Origin: Prinia subflava
Lineage: Eukaryota > Chordata > Aves > Passeriformes > Cisticolidae
Direction: 5' to 3'
NCBI RefSeq assembly: GCF_021018805.1
Contig: NC_086248.1
Span: forward strand, 49,543,485 to 49,607,484
Length of the DNA: 64,000 bases
Shown here in pieces: positions 35,701-50,147 of this stretch (position 1 is its first letter; each line of letters starts with the position of its first letter). The notes under the pieces were generated by a model. It was given only the letters and a program-made list of their open reading frames with translations, searched no databases and was not told the DNA's origin. A program made the translations under genes and the position numbers.

Positions 35701-38700
35701 TCGCCAAACAAAAGCTCTGACATTCATTATAGGACATCAGTTCCTCTGAACTGTTCTATAGCTCTTAACTGCACGGACCCCAGCAACAAGCCACAAACTA
35801 TTCCAGCATCCAGCACAGGACTGAAGCAGCCATGAGTCTTCCAGCTACCTTGCAAGCACGTGGGTGCTACCCATAAATCTCCCAAACAGCTGTTTTCAAC
35901 AACAGAAGCGTCTAACTCTCCTGGGAGTTGGCTGAAAGACAGAGACAATGGGATGCTGTGCCACAACAGCAGTATCGACAGCAGTATTGATGCTACACGG
36001 GTGTTCCTCCCTGCCCACCTCTCACAAACTGGACAGGCCTTAATGCAGCAGAGATAATCAGATGAGCCAAATGAGACATTTCAAAGTGGCCAGGCAGGAG
36101 GCCAGTTTTGGTAAAAAGCCCTAACAGACTGACCCATCATCCTCTGGAAGCAAAAGCATGCCTTTCCAGGGTGCAGCAGCACTCACAGGAATGGTTTGGG
36201 CTTGGCTGGTTTGTTGGCTGTTCTTTTTCGTACTGTCTAGAATTCTTCATCATTCTTTTGACAAGCCTTTTTCATATTATTTCGAGTTTACTACATCAAA
36301 ATATGAGGTAAATGAAGGAAGGAATCCCTGCAAATAACTCTCTTCCAAAGAATAAATAAGAACATGCATCACAGAAAGCTATGGCAGAAAAGGAGGGCTG
36401 CAGAAAAAGTAGGGAACTATTCAGACATTTAACAAGTTTTGTAAGAGAAAGAACTCCTAAACATTATTTGTTTATAAAGTTCTGTGTTTGAACAGCAAGA
36501 AACTAATATAAAAGAATAACTAACAAAAAACTTACTAGATGCAAAATGTAATACTAACTAAAGCTAACTTAAAATAATACTAAATGCTGAAACACTTACT
36601 GCCAGTAAACCAAGATGGTTATGTCACACCTATGCCTTCAAAGCAGAAACAGTCATGTAGTGCTCAGAAGCAAGTCCAATTAATGTCAATTGGAAAAAAG
36701 AGGGAAGTTCACTGCCTTCCACCATCACCATCACCGTACTGCCAGTATCAATCAGAATTCTTTTACGTAAGATGTGGGTTGCAAACTCCAAGTCAGTTCT
36801 ACTTTGTTTCACATTAATTGTATGGGATTTTCTGTAATCTACTGTGTTGCATACCAAAGGAATGCAAGTTGAGCCTTAAAACCCACTAGTTTTAAAAGGT
36901 GAAGGAATTCAAAAGTATATAATTCACAAAGAACTTGAACAGTACAATGCTGAATAATATGAATGTGAACTTAGAAGGTTGCAGTTAAGACAGGGTTTTC
37001 AAAAACTGAAGCAATTTTGTTGCTACTAGGACTTTGTTTCAGACGAAATACTGGTAGATCTACTACCCCTGAGCAATGTTATTGTAGAGAGATGGAAGAA
37101 GGAATAAAGGGTAGGACAGCCTCACAGGCCTCCTACAATGTACAGATATCAAAAAATACTACAAGGCAAGTTTAAAGGATTTTTAGTAAGTAGAGCAGAA
37201 AGCCATGCTGGAAAAAGTAAAAACTGCACTCATAAGTACCAGGATGTCATCCACATTTATGCAAGGAAAGAAATGCAGAGGTAACACTGAGTTCCAGCAA
37301 ACGGCAAACAGCTTCTCACACATCCTTACAAAGGGAATGCTATGTACATACGAATATACTTGAACAGAAACTTGCCTAACATATCCCATGTAATTTATTA
37401 AGACCTGGCCATTTGGTATCCATCTTCCTCACCCTCCTTGTCTATGGTTAATGAATTTATTTTTCCCTCATTTGTGACTTCTCATTCTTTTCACGTCCTT
37501 CAGGCAATCACACCTACTCCCTTGTTTGACAGAGAGGTGATAGGGCAGCAACAATCAGTGTAAGTAATGAGGACAACACTCTCAATTTGCAAATAATAGA
37601 AAAAAAGGGTAAATGAGAAACAAGTATGTTCTAAAATTTATCAAAGCTTAACACAGAAACTGCCACTGAACAAGAGAAAATTATACCTCCTCACTGAGCA
37701 AATGAAAAATATTTACTCAAAGAAAATAACTTGTATTTCCCCATTTTCACATTTTTCACATTCTGTTTTCAGTTTACCATGTAAAAGGTTGCCTTGCTTC
37801 ACTTAGATTTACCTGAAAACACAGTATTTTACTGACAAGGAACATGCCTTACAGGAGCTACTACTTTGAATTAAGTTGTAGTATTTCTGGTACTGAAATA
37901 CTCTTTCACAAATCTGCTCTTTGATCAAGTCTCATTAGGGCACAGCCAACACTCACCAGCTTTGATTTATTTAAAGAGTGTTGTCCCATGCTTGAGAGGT
38001 CATCCCTGTACCTTAACATGGGGTTCCCACCACGCCTTCTGGGAGAGCAGACCTGGCAAAAACCTCATTAGCAAAGTTAAAATTCTAGCAGCAAGAACAT
38101 ACAACTAAGTAACACAGTGGGCCACACCTTCATATGATCTCACCTTAGCACTACAAATCAATCCCTGCATTCCACATCCCATTTCAAGAGCCAAAATTCA
38201 TAATTCTATCACTTAATTTGATCACAAGAGGCAATCTCAGCATCTTCCAAAGAATTGCACAGGGGTGATCAAATCCGTAGCACAAAATGAAGCACACAGA
38301 GATCATACGTTTGCTTTTTTGATCCTACATGATCAGTTAAAAAACGTTACACAGGAGACAAGCTCTGTAGAAAGTGTTAGTTTTCTCCCATGTGCCACTG
38401 CAGTCAGATTTGAGGTCAAAGTTCTCAGTACTAACTGATGTTAAAATATATTTGGTAGAATGATCTGTCATCCAAAACACTCCTTATTAAAAGTTAATAC
38501 ACATTCCCCTAACTTATACAGCTGTTTTGGGTTTGCATTTTTTTGTGCAAGAAAATATTGAGTAAAATGATCCACATTCGGCTTTAAAATAAGCTTCTTT
38601 AAACTAGCTGTTTGGCAGTACCAATTAGAAGACTCAAATAATAGAATTTTACATGTGTTTCAACAAAAAAGTCTAACAACAGTTTGTGTTTTGTCAAAGT

Positions 38701-41602
38701 TGATTTCAGGGCTACTCTACCAAGGCAGTGCAACAGTATTTGATAGGGGAAAACAAATACAAACTCCACAAGCAAACAGAAAAAGGCAAGTGCATGTGAG
38801 TGGTACCATAAACCTGAGGTCTTAATACTCATTCGGTATATATGCAGATAGTCAAAAGAAAACCCCTAAGCCCCCAAAATACCAGATATACACCAAGTAT
38901 ATCTGTCCTGCCCAAGGGATCTAGCATAACTGATATCTCAGGACATAAAAAAAAGAGTCTGCCTATTAATATTTCTGCGAAGTGCCAATTTACCCAGAAA
39001 TATCTAGGTTAGTAATACTCAGATGGGGAATCCACAACTCCAAAAGAGAAGCGTCTTTGAAAAAATGTAGTACCTTCTACTCTTGAGCCAGATTTGGGTC
39101 AACTTGGCTCACTGACATGAAACCCAGATTCAGAAGATGATACAACAGGGGACTGTAAAGGAAAGTGGCACTGTATAGAGTTGAGATGCTGCCACTCCAA
39201 AATGAAGTCAGGCATCGTTCCCATGCAGCAAGGACAGCTCTGACGAACAGGCACACATTTCAAAAAGCAGCAGGTAAGATTTGTTTTACAGAAAAAGATT
39301 ATTCAGTAGAGAAAAATAAATTAAAACAAATCAACTACAGCAAGATTCTATTCTTGATTCCCTACTCTACTCAATTATTCCAGATGACAATGTTAGAGAA
39401 CTCTGAAAGTACAGATTCATTAAACAAACAAGTGACAAATACAATACCATGGGATATTTAACTGAAGCAGAAAGTATTTCACAGATTTTTATCTGAACAA
39501 ATACTCTAAAGCAAACAGCAGGTAAGCCCAAGAGCAAATTTTTACTCCGTATCAGTTACTGAGAACAAGTTATTTATGACTGCTATTGGTCTAAGCTTGC
39601 CATGGCCATCTGCTAAATTAATCTGTAAAGAGAAAGGCTAACCTAACTTATATATAAAATCTCTTTAGATGAGAAAACCTAGCATGTTAAGATAGAAATA
39701 TGCCTTGAAAGAATGAACTTGTTTTACCAGAATACAATAAATTTTGATTTATGCACTTTGCCTCTTCAACCCAGGATATCACAAACTCACAGGCAAATAT
39801 AATAGCAATTTCTAGAAATACAACAGAATAAAGGATGCTCTGAACAACCATTTTCAAAAAGTTAAACTTTCCCAGCAGTAAGTGACAGGCACAAAGAAAT
39901 ATCCCATCCTCAATGCATTCTCTTGAAGTGCCTCTCTACCTTCAGCTTCAGCTTTGGGGCTATTTTGCTGCCATACATGTATAGCAGTGAGAGAGAGCTG
40001 TGCTACAGGATGTTCACAGGCTGCTGTGCGAGTACATGTGAGTTATATGCAGCTGGCCACCACAAAATACCAAAGAACATTATGCATGCAGTGTGGATGC
40101 TCTGTGCAAAAGAGCATGAACCAAGCGAAAGAGAAATTTCCATCCCACAGCATCTATCTTCCCCAGCCATCTAAGAGCTATTTTTAAGAAAGTTATATAA
40201 CTAAGTAGAACAATTTTTAGATTAATGGGTTCTATTTTCACCCCCCCACCCCCAGATAAGAGGATAGAGCAATATTCCAGAACAGCAGTCACGTAAACAG
40301 GCAACTTGATTTTGTTGAAATAGAAGTATGAGTGAAAACCTATACTGCCACAGGGAGTTTCTTTTGTGGTTAGTTGTCTCATCTTTTAGAAGTCCAGATC
40401 TTAACTTGCATTTGCCCTTTTATGAAGGCCATCTACGGCTTCCAATTCCATTTTCCAACAACAAGCACTTAACACTGAAGACATGAAGAAATCAAATATC
40501 CCCCAAGGACCTTCTTTAAAAGTAATGGCTAAAGGGCAAAAAATACTGTGGATGCCACAATATATCTGTTCTCCTTCCCTTCGGTATCTGTAAGATACCC
40601 ACGCCACAAATACCATCTACTTCAACAGCCACCAGATACCCCTCTTGCTAGCATTATTTTTTCATCTAGAAAATGAGAAGACTCAAAAAAACTAGAGTAA
40701 CTTAGCTCATCAGAACAGAAATCCACCCCTGCCCTCCAGAGGGGGATAATTCTAGGTATTTTTGTTCTCAGTAAGAGAACACCCAGTACCACTACACACC
40801 TACCCTTTCCTATACCAAGACAGATATAATTTGCGCTTTTTCCATCCCCATAGGCAACTTATTGGTATTATCCCAACTCTCTGTAACTTGCCTCTGATGC
40901 CCTCTCCTGTAACTACATTCCCAGATTAGCTAGTTTGATATCTTTCAACAGCAAAACTATCTCACCTAAGACATGAAGGGCAAAGGATGTGCACGTGAAG
41001 ACAAACTCACACAAGGAGAGTTAAGAGACGCCCTCTAATACAAGGGACCAGAGCAAAACCTGAGGGCTCCCAGAGAGCACTGTCATTCCAGAGAGTTAAA
41101 ACTCTGTGGTTGACCAAGGTATGTATCAATACCTCATGTTTTCTTCATAACTACAGGTAGAAACAGAGCCCTCAATTCAATGTCAAGTAACTTTGGAATG
41201 TTAAATCCTACTTTCAAGACTGAAGTTTCTGGTTATGTTTTTGTGGTAATTATCCACTAATGACCATTTAATCCCTTTTTCTAGTAAGACTGTCTTTATA
41301 TAGAAATAATTAAAACTTAATTTAATATTAAAATATTTAGATTCAACGGGTACCTGTTCTGCTCACCACAGAGCAGTGGATCTCTTGGTCCACAGCCCAC
41401 CGGGAATAGCTCTAACAGGACAAGCATCCTTCAGTTTTATGCCAGGCCACGCAAGTGGGGAAGAGAGAATACGCCTTCATTTTTTCTCCCAATCTCACAT
41501 TTCAGCTTCATTTCCTCTACTGATCTCCCTCAGCTGAGCCTTGCACAGTAGTCTTCCTCCTAGCTTACCTCTGTATTCTCACTTCGGGAGCCCCAGCCTG
41601 AT

Positions 41603-41835
41603 CCCATAATCACAGAACAGAATCATTAGAATCATTTAGGTTGGAAAAGACCTTCGAGATCATTGAGTCCAACCATTAACCCGGCACTACCAAGTCCTAC
41701 TCTAAAACCATGGCCTCAAGCACCATATCTACGTGTTACCTTTTGAAAACCTCCAGGGATGGTGACTCAACCATTTCCCTGGGCAGCCTGTTCCAGTATC
41801 TGACAGCCCTTTAACAGGTAACTCTTCCAAGTATC
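41603..41835 (-). mobile_element. CR1 LINE fragment, inverted
   Basis: Read on plus, the piece begins 'tcacagaacagaatcattag' and continues 'ggttggaaaagaccttcgag', 'ctccagggatggtgactcaa' and 'ccctgggcagcctgttccag'. This is the reverse complement of a CR1 3' end. It is truncated near 41835, where similarity fades. Confidence 0.92.
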
Positions 41836-41884
41836 ACGCAGACTTCTGCACAATCAGAACACCTATTACTCAGATGGAAAAGAA

Positions 41885-42125
41885 ATCCTTGTACAGGCAG
41901 AAGCAGGTGCTTTGAGCAGCCCCAGCAGCGAGGCTGCCATGGGTCCAGCGAGGCAGGAGGGGATACTGCTTGCTGGCTTCCACTGCTTCATAGCAGGGCT
42001 GTCCCTGTCTCACTCCTTCCTCCTGCTGCAGGCCAAGGTCAGCCCAGGTCGCCAAGCACAGCCAGCCTGTCTTGCTGCAGCACTGCCACTGCTGTGCACC
42101 TCTTGGGAACACTTCATGGGCCACA
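41885..42125. other. GC-richer islet of unknown role
   Basis: About 240 GC-rich bases lie just right of an inverted CR1 piece, open on both strands (72 residues on plus, 84 on minus). Open frames on both strands are a side effect of GC richness. No family was recognised, so coding is not supported. Confidence 0.3.
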
Positions 42126-42411
42126 AGTAATTCACTTAATACACTTTGGGAATGCCTACATCAATCAGTAATCCCTTCCAAGGGCCAGAAATCATCCCCA
42201 GCAACCCCAAAAATTCAGTGGTTGCCTCAAGAATAACTTAACTCACTGGGGAAGTCTCTCTCCTTCAGATGCCGATCCCCAAATGGTAAAAGAGATGGTA
42301 ATAGGTTGACAGTAGCTAACATTCAACTGGAGTAGGTCTGTTGCAGACCTAGCAGTCTACTTAATTACTTACCAAGTTTTGGGGAAAGTCACAATATTTA
42401 AATAAGAAATT

Positions 42412-42421
42412 GGGGGGGGGG
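42412..42421 (+). repeat. Poly(G) run, 10 bases
   Basis: A G10 run in AT-rich intron 2 of CEP85L. Confidence 0.85.
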
Positions 42422-44325
42422 AACAATTGTTAGTAAAACCCTATAAAGTAAACACAGAAAGAAGTAAAACACAATGTTGCAGAAGCAGTTTTAGCACTCT
42501 GTTTTTCAACATTTATACTCCTAGCTTTGCTACTCTACCCTTCATTTACTATACACTAATCTCACCTCCCTTAAAGTTTCTTAGACATGCCAGGGCTTTG
42601 ATAACAAATTAACAGCCTACACCACATGTAGGTCACCATCTGGAACCCAGCTCAGATCACAGAGGATTACCTTTAAATTGGATTTTAGCAGAGCTTTATA
42701 TCCTACAGAAGAAGTCACTTTTTATACTTCAAAAATTAAGCATCATTATCTGTATATTCCAAATGAAGAACAGGAGACAAACGCTTACAACAATTAGACT
42801 AATGTCACTTAGTAAACTTTACCTCTTTCCTCCCACTGCTCTTTAAATGAGCAATACTGGCTATCCTGGTTACCTTTTTAAACTTCACAAATTCAAGCAA
42901 AACAAAGTAGTAATAAACTTAGGGGAAAGAAGTGCAAGACCCACCTGGAATTCTCATCATTTTCCTATAGCAAGAGTCCTGTTACTAACAGAAACATTTC
43001 TGAAAGCAACAGTGGCAACAAAAAGATATGGAAGTTTCTGGATTCCATCCCACAAAACTGATCACAATATAATGAACAGATGTGGAAAACCCTTTGCTTT
43101 CATGCACCATCTGGCTTTCAAAATTCTCTTTTTCTGGCACACTTGTGGAGCCATGGTACTAAGACTACTGGTAACAGAGAATTATTCCAATTCTAATACA
43201 GAATTTGCCTACAGCAGAAAGCAAAGGAGAAGGATTCACAGTTCTGTACTGCCCATAAACAACAACTCTTCCAGGACCCCCAACCTTCACACAACCTGAG
43301 GAGTTAATTTTAGGTGTTTTTTGGAGGACATTTGATGGTTTGAACAAATGTGAATGTTACACAGGTGAAATTAGGAGTGTTAATTCTGAGAGTGTATTTA
43401 GAACCAAATCTCACTCTTTGGAGGATTTCTGTACTGTAAAAAACAAGCCTCCACTCCAGGAGGGAACTATTGCTTACTTCTATGTCCATCAACAAAAAAG
43501 CCATGAAGGATAATTGTTAAAGGCTGGAGGGAAAAAAACCCCAAACTTCAAGCATGCATTAATTCTTGAGAGCATATTTTCACTGCTAGTAGTCTGTCTG
43601 TAACATAAAGACAGTTCTATACTACTAAAATTAACCTGTATGTCACATTAGTTTAGAAATACCCTGAAAATTAAAGGTAATTTGTGCCCTTTGACAAGAC
43701 TGGCAGAAAGATCCGATTTTAACTATAACCAATGCTTAAATAAACTGATACTGAATCAAGAGAGAAACACATAATGACCACTAGAGTTTTTTATCACAGC
43801 TTTTCCTAATGAAGATATTTAGTTTTCTAAATAATTTCTAAAGTAAATTTTAAAAAAATTAATAGCAATTTTAGAGCTTCCCCATTCTTTCACTTGCAAT
43901 CCATTTCTAAAGTTGTTTTTCCCCCCACTTCCTATGCCAAAAGAGTTTAGTGCCCTGACATTATGACTTAGAAAACTTTACGATTAGTACACTAATTAAA
44001 TAAAAGCAATAAATCCAAATAAATCATGAAAGAAAAAATAAGTAGTAATTATGAAAAAGGTTTTAACAGAATGTTTCTCAGCCTGAAAGACCAGAAGTTC
44101 CTTTGCCAAATTGTATATATGTCAGGCACCTTTTGGTCCACTGAATTCATCCTCCCTGGAATGGAACACACTCACTACAAATTATATCAGCAGTCTCAGA
44201 TTAAAAGACTTGATCTACTGTAGGTAACAGAACTCTAACCCAACTAAAACTTGCATATTCGAGATGATTTCTGTAGTCATTTAAGATAAAACATGCTAAA
44301 GCGTTCAAAACAAAAAGAAGACACT

Positions 44326-44341
44326 ACACACACACACACAA
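44326..44341 (+). repeat. (AC)8 microsatellite
   Basis: A short dinucleotide repeat of AC in CEP85L intron 2. Confidence 0.9.
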
Positions 44342-45870
44342 AACAAGTCCCTCCTTGGTGCAGTTTGGGATTTGATCACCGTAATTGTAGAAATCAATCT
44401 GGCATCTCAATTACCAACAGCAGGGTTTACCTAGCACCTAAATAGGATGCTGCTTCACTGCCAACATGCCCCACTGAGTATCCATGGAATCCCCAACTCT
44501 ACTGAACACAGCCCATCATGCTTACACACAGCATATCACATGGCATAAAAACTGAAGTTATTTTAAGTGCTACTACCTGTATTGCTACCCAGTTTTAGAC
44601 TTTATTTAAAGAGAAGAGTGATTCACTGTTTACAGACAACTAACAAGCCTGAACACAAACAATCTGAATTACATTTTCCTTCGAAGGGTTTAGTGATTAC
44701 TTCTCTCTGTTCCATAGGAATACTGGAAGACAAGAGTTTTTATGTACTTTTTGTTTTCTGTGATGTGCACAATTAATAGTACAGAGCAAGAGGTGGGAGA
44801 GCAGAAAATGTTTCAATTGCTGCCTTTGATAATGGAAAGAATTTGTTGTTTACAAATTTATTTCCAATTGTTGGCTCATACATTTGGATATTTATAGTAC
44901 TTATCACTATGGCATCCAAGCACATTAGCAGTGCTCTGATCCCCACAAAGAAAACAAAACAAAACTGTTTCTTCTCCGTTCTCCAGCCTATTAAGAAACA
45001 CCTCAGTTAAGGCATTATTAGCACAGCATGTTCTAGAAATTAGAAACAGAACTCTTTGCAAAAAGTAGACTCAATTTCAGATCTTGTTTTTTGGATTGGA
45101 ACAAGCAGGGACCAAAATCCATCGAAAGTTGGTGAGGTAGACTTGAGACCTGATCTCTGAATCTGAATAAAGTCAGTTCCATAACCACTAGCTAAGAAAG
45201 TCTGAATTGCATACTTACAGAAAGCATTTAAACTAAAAAAAAGCATTAAAAATTAAATCTAATTATGTTAACAACTGAAGTCATCTTCCACCCCAGAGAA
45301 ATGCAAGGCAGTAACGTGGCGCAATGCGGTGTCCACAGTGTTCTTCGGGGTTACCCAATAGCACCAGTAAATCCCTAACACAGCAAACCGTAATGGCACT
45401 CAGCCCACATCCTGGCTACCAGGATGAAATCTGAAACTCTGCAAAGGGCAGCAATTTTAGAAACTACACACACATCTTCACATCCCCGCTCAAGCAGTGT
45501 AAGGTTATTGATGCACTTCAGCTTCAGAAGAGAGGTCAACACAAATGATTTTTGATAATCAAAACTACTGTGCTTTGCCTTGCACAGAGTATTTTATAAT
45601 CAAACACTGCTTAATTCCCTTCTGCATCTTGGGCTAACACTTATAGGCAAATTACACATGATAATATTGAAACAGTGAAGCAGCAGAAATAACTGTATCA
45701 ATAACGATTATAAACACAGAAAGCAAGAATAGCTTCTTAACAGAATTTCCAAATATCTTTATCTACCCTGTGTTTTTGTAATGCACTTCATTTTTAGATT
45801 TTAATTTATGTCTTTAGTTATTACAAACCAAAAACATCAATGATGTTGGAAAAACAAGCATGGTAACTGT

Positions 45871-45912
45871 TGTGTGTGTATATATATATATATATATACA
45901 CATATATATATG
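45871..45912 (+). repeat. (TG)n(TA)n microsatellite
   Basis: TGTGTGTG passes into a TA run, then ACACATATATATATG. The right part is largely complementary to the left, so the tract can fold on itself. It is probably length-polymorphic. Confidence 0.9.
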
Positions 45913-46887
45913 GGCAAACAAACTCATACAAATTACAGCGTATTAATAAATCTGTTTATATAAGCACATGTAATAAAATAAACTGATTTAACCAGCCTTA
46001 CAGATCAGTAAGCTTCAGAAGAAAACTGAAAAAAAAGCCTGGTATCAGACTTTTCTGTTCTGAAACACAGAGCCAAGCATATCCTGCTCCATCAAGTCCA
46101 ACACTTACTTCTCAACAGCTGGAATAACACTTACCCAAGTAAGCATCAGTCTAATTAATGTTCTTTAACTTTTACAGCAAATTAAGGGTATACTACTCTT
46201 ATGGGAGTACAGTACTCCCAGAACCATATAAACATGAACTTTTGACTATAATCACATGCTTTATTAATTCTACTAGAATATGCTACCTATCAGAACTAAC
46301 TAAAGTGAATACTCACATATAGTCATAATATTTCCACCTCCTTTTGATTTCCCATTTCATTCCAAAACTTCTAAAGCACAGAATTAAGAAATTCTGAATT
46401 TTCCACATTCCTCATCTCCTTCCAAAATAATCCATTACAATTTCCATTAAGGATTAAATAAACATTAATTTCCATTAAAAAATTAAATTCCACTCATGGG
46501 TAAACACAAAACCTTCAATTTTTGTTATTCACTCATCCTGTTTACATACAGACCACATCTTCGAATCCCACAAGCGTTTGGTTACATCACTTATTGACAT
46601 CACTCTTAACATGTAGAAAAACAGTGCAACTATCCCAGACCCCCTTTCGCAAAGGAAAACAAGGAGAAAAATCAGCAGGAATGGAAGGAAGGAAGCACTA
46701 CTGCACCACCTCATAAAAGACATTCTAAAAGCTGAAATACTACCAGTATAAATCATGGACTGGTCCCTCTTTTATTTACATAACATACTGTTCTTTTTAA
46801 GTGAACGTTCAAGTGTTACAAGAATTGAGCCATGTAGAACAGCAGAAATTATAGCTGTTAAAACAGGAATTTAAAACTGTACTTTGC

Positions 46888-46902
46888 TTTTTTTTTTTTT
46901 TT
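46888..46902 (+). repeat. Poly(T) run, 15 bases
   Basis: An uninterrupted T run in intron 2 of CEP85L. Confidence 0.9.
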
Positions 46903-47375
46903 CTTCCTTTGGGACTGACACTGAAAAAATAGAAAAGCAACAAACTGGAGCAGTGTACGTAAAACTAACCCATATGGGCCTCCTGAAGTCCTCTGTCATA
47001 GTCTCCTCGATGTCAACTAGTAAGAGCATCTGAATACCTGATCAAGGTGATAAAGATTTCATGTAAAGGCCTGAACTTGGAAAGCATATCTATCCTGTAG
47101 GCTGCTGGAAGCCAGATTTGTTTTCCTGCTCTTCTACCTGAACTCCACTAGGAGAGAGGAGATGGAGCAGTAACGAGGCCTGAAAAGGAATACCAAACCA
47201 GGGGACACTGATATGAACTGAGGAGAGAGAAAGAAACCCAAGATGCCCTTCAGACATGTCCCAGGGAGAGCACGCTTCCAGTTTTACATAACCCATGAAT
47301 CACTTCACTCACAACCTTTCAGAAGCTGTATTAAACAGATATCCAAGCAACCACCACAAAAAATTGCACTGTTTT

Positions 47376-47445
47376 CACAGAATCAGAGAATGTCTTGGGC
47401 TGAAAGGGCTTCAAAGATAATCTTGTTCCAACCCCTCTGAAGCGT
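47376..47445 (-). mobile_element. CR1 LINE 3' terminal fragment, inverted
   Basis: About 70 bases, 'cacagaatcagagaatgtct' to 'tgttccaacccctctgaag', are the reverse complement of the CR1 terminus. Only the extreme 3' end was inserted or has survived. Confidence 0.85.
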
Positions 47446-48479
47446 GTTTTCTTCACATGGGATTTTGTTTTTATCATGAGTATTTTTTCCTAGTCTAAAT
47501 AGGGCATAATATAAAAAACAAAAAATCTGCACTTCTTATTTGAATCCTCATTAGTCTTTAAAATTTTTTCAGCTAGACTTTTGTATATGAAGATTCCTCT
47601 AACACATGAGGAGAACCACAACCCCATTATGGATGCCCTGGTGAATCCAATTCCCTTTCTATGCACTCTGAACATATTTTTAGTTAGATTTTCTAGCTGA
47701 GCTAATTAGAATTAAAACCTTGCCATCACTCTCAACTGCAAATTATGACTGCATGCAGATGGCTGATGCAATGAAAAAGAAAGAAGTACTTTTAACCATA
47801 TCACCTCTCTAAAGAAAAGCTTACTGCATAAACAACTCTCACCCAGTTAAAAAGTGTCTGTTTCTTCAGAATTTTCATGTAAAATAAAACAATAAACTAT
47901 AAGCCTGTCCTGAATCTCTTTTGTTCCTACAGAACAAAACTTACAAACAGGAAAACTGAAAACCCCCAGCCACTTCATACAATAAATGCCATTGTTTAAA
48001 TCAAACAAGAAAGTTCTATTTTTGAAAATACAAAATATTTTAGCCTTTGACAGGGATAGACTAATCCGTGATAGAAAAGGATGTGCCACTAGGAGTTTAT
48101 TATAGTTACACAACTTAAGAATAATGCACATAATACAGTCTTCTAATTCACAGACCAACATCAAGACTAAAATCAGCCTGTATGCTTAAGAATAGCAGCC
48201 CAAACACAGGGACACATTCAATGCAAGATGTTCCAAAAATATATACATATATTTTAACTCTGTTTTATACTCTTTAGACTTGCTAAAAACAACAGGAGAT
48301 AATACGAACTGATACATAGTTTTGGCCAGAAAAAAGAAGAAAACAATAACAATCCACTCTCACACCTCCCCCCCACCTCAAAAAATACATAAATGTCAGA
48401 CAGTTCAATTAGTTAAATTTATCTGACACACTACTCCTGGTAGCAGCAGGCAAAATAAGGCCAAACAACAGAAAAACCA

Positions 48480-48710
48480 TGGCTTGATAAGTTCAGACCG
48501 GACATCAGGGAAAAATTCTTCACAAGGACATCCTACAGCACTGGGAACAAGGTTATTCAAAGATGCTGAGGTACCTAGGAAGGTTTTCAAGAACCAGAAA
48601 GACAAAGTCAGGGCTGACCTGGTCTGTTTTGGTGATGATCCTGCTCTGAGCATAGAGCTGGAAACAGAAACCTCCTGCAGTCTTTTCCAAACCACATTTC
48701 TATGATTCAA
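48480..48710 (+). mobile_element. CR1 LINE fragment, 3' part
   Basis: About 230 bases resemble the CR1 end: 'gacatcagggaaaaattctt', 'ggttttcaagaaccagaaag', 'gggctgacctggtctgtttt' and the tail 'catttctatgattcaa'. The copy is diverged. The two overlapping open frames here (103 residues on minus, 73 on plus) come from the element. Confidence 0.8.
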
Positions 48711-50115
48711 TAGCATGAAAATATCCAGCGCAAAGTCTTTCTCAAAAAGGCTAAAATCCTTATTAATTTTGCATTAAAAGTATCTGAACTAAACTATTTG
48801 CTTCCCATTTTCACATGAGGTAGACAGTAGCATTTAAATTATCAAATACTAGTTGAGTTACAAGGACCCAACCTACAACGAGATAGAATTTGACACTGGC
48901 ATTCAGGACCATGTGTGTCATTTATGTAATACATGACTGCCATATCACATCTGTATTATTATCTGACAAGATGAAAGCAAATTTTGTTCCACTTCCATCC
49001 CTGTTTCAGGGCCATACTATCAAATGCAGTATGTTGTAATCTCAAAATGGGAATGCCATTTCTTCTGGTACACTAAGCTCATGGGAAAATAACCCAGAAA
49101 CCTCTGTAATCCATTCAATTTGTTAGCAACATCCTTAACAAACTTTCTATTCAATGCTGTAAGAGTTTAAAAAAAAAATCCAGTCATACTGAGGAACAAG
49201 GCCTAAATTGTAATGTGAGAACAGTTAACAAGGAGGGAGATGCTAATTTATGTTTTTGTCATTCATAAATGTAACTAATTCCTTCCAAACGTATTTCATT
49301 GTTACCACTTTTTCTATTACAAGGATCAAGCACCGGAAAAAACAAGAGCACAGAGAACAGAAGAGGGTGCAATTCCTGAGCATCACAGGAATTCTAGAAG
49401 CTAACCAAGAAGAAATGACATAAAATTAGAAAGGTTACTCCAGTGTGTTTTCCAGTTTTCATTGGTATTACAAAAAACTTAGAAAACGCTCCAAAAAGGA
49501 CCGGTGTCAGAGACATTTTTTGCATTAGAGGGAATAGAACGCTGCCTTTTTGCTGCCAGTCATGTTTCTGCCTTTAAGGACAGCCTTCATTTTACTCTTA
49601 CACAGACACCTAAGTTGCCTTCTGTTTTTTTCTGATATTTCTACTTAACATACATTTTAAAAACAATATACATATACACAGAAAGCACCGTTTAGACATA
49701 TACAACTAACATTTCCTACCTGGCATGCCTCAGAAGTGTTTTTCTGCAGACAAAGTTTGAGTATTCACTACAAAGCTATGCATTGCATAAGTTGTATTTA
49801 CTTATGTAAGCTGAAAAGGCATAACCTTTTTAACCTATTGTGCAGGGTAACTACAGTAGAACATGCTCCAGGGGCAAAGAAGAACTCTGTGTAGCTGACA
49901 ACACTTCTACAATGCTGACTTTCATGACTGCTGCTGACACAACACAGTCATTGTCATAGCAAAATCTTATCTGTCAGCTCTAGGAGGAAGATAGAAACCC
50001 CAAGAGACTTCTTTCACCATGTTTTGCATTGGGAAAAACCCACCCCAGTTTTCTTTCTAAATTTGCTGAGGTACAAAGCATTTAAGATAGTAAAAAGGAA
50101 AAAAAGAAAAGCACA

Positions 50116-50147
50116 AAATAATAATAATAATAACAGTTATTATTATT
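50116..50147. repeat. AAT repeat forming a perfect 11-bp hairpin
   Basis: (AAT)n is followed by CAG and then TTATTATTATT. The arms at 50123-50133 and 50137-50147 are exactly complementary around a three-base loop. Confidence 0.85.

Noticed and set aside
42847..43299. 150-residue open frame on plus
   Set aside because: No known domain, no splice or start context favouring it, and intronic composition. Not supported as a gene.
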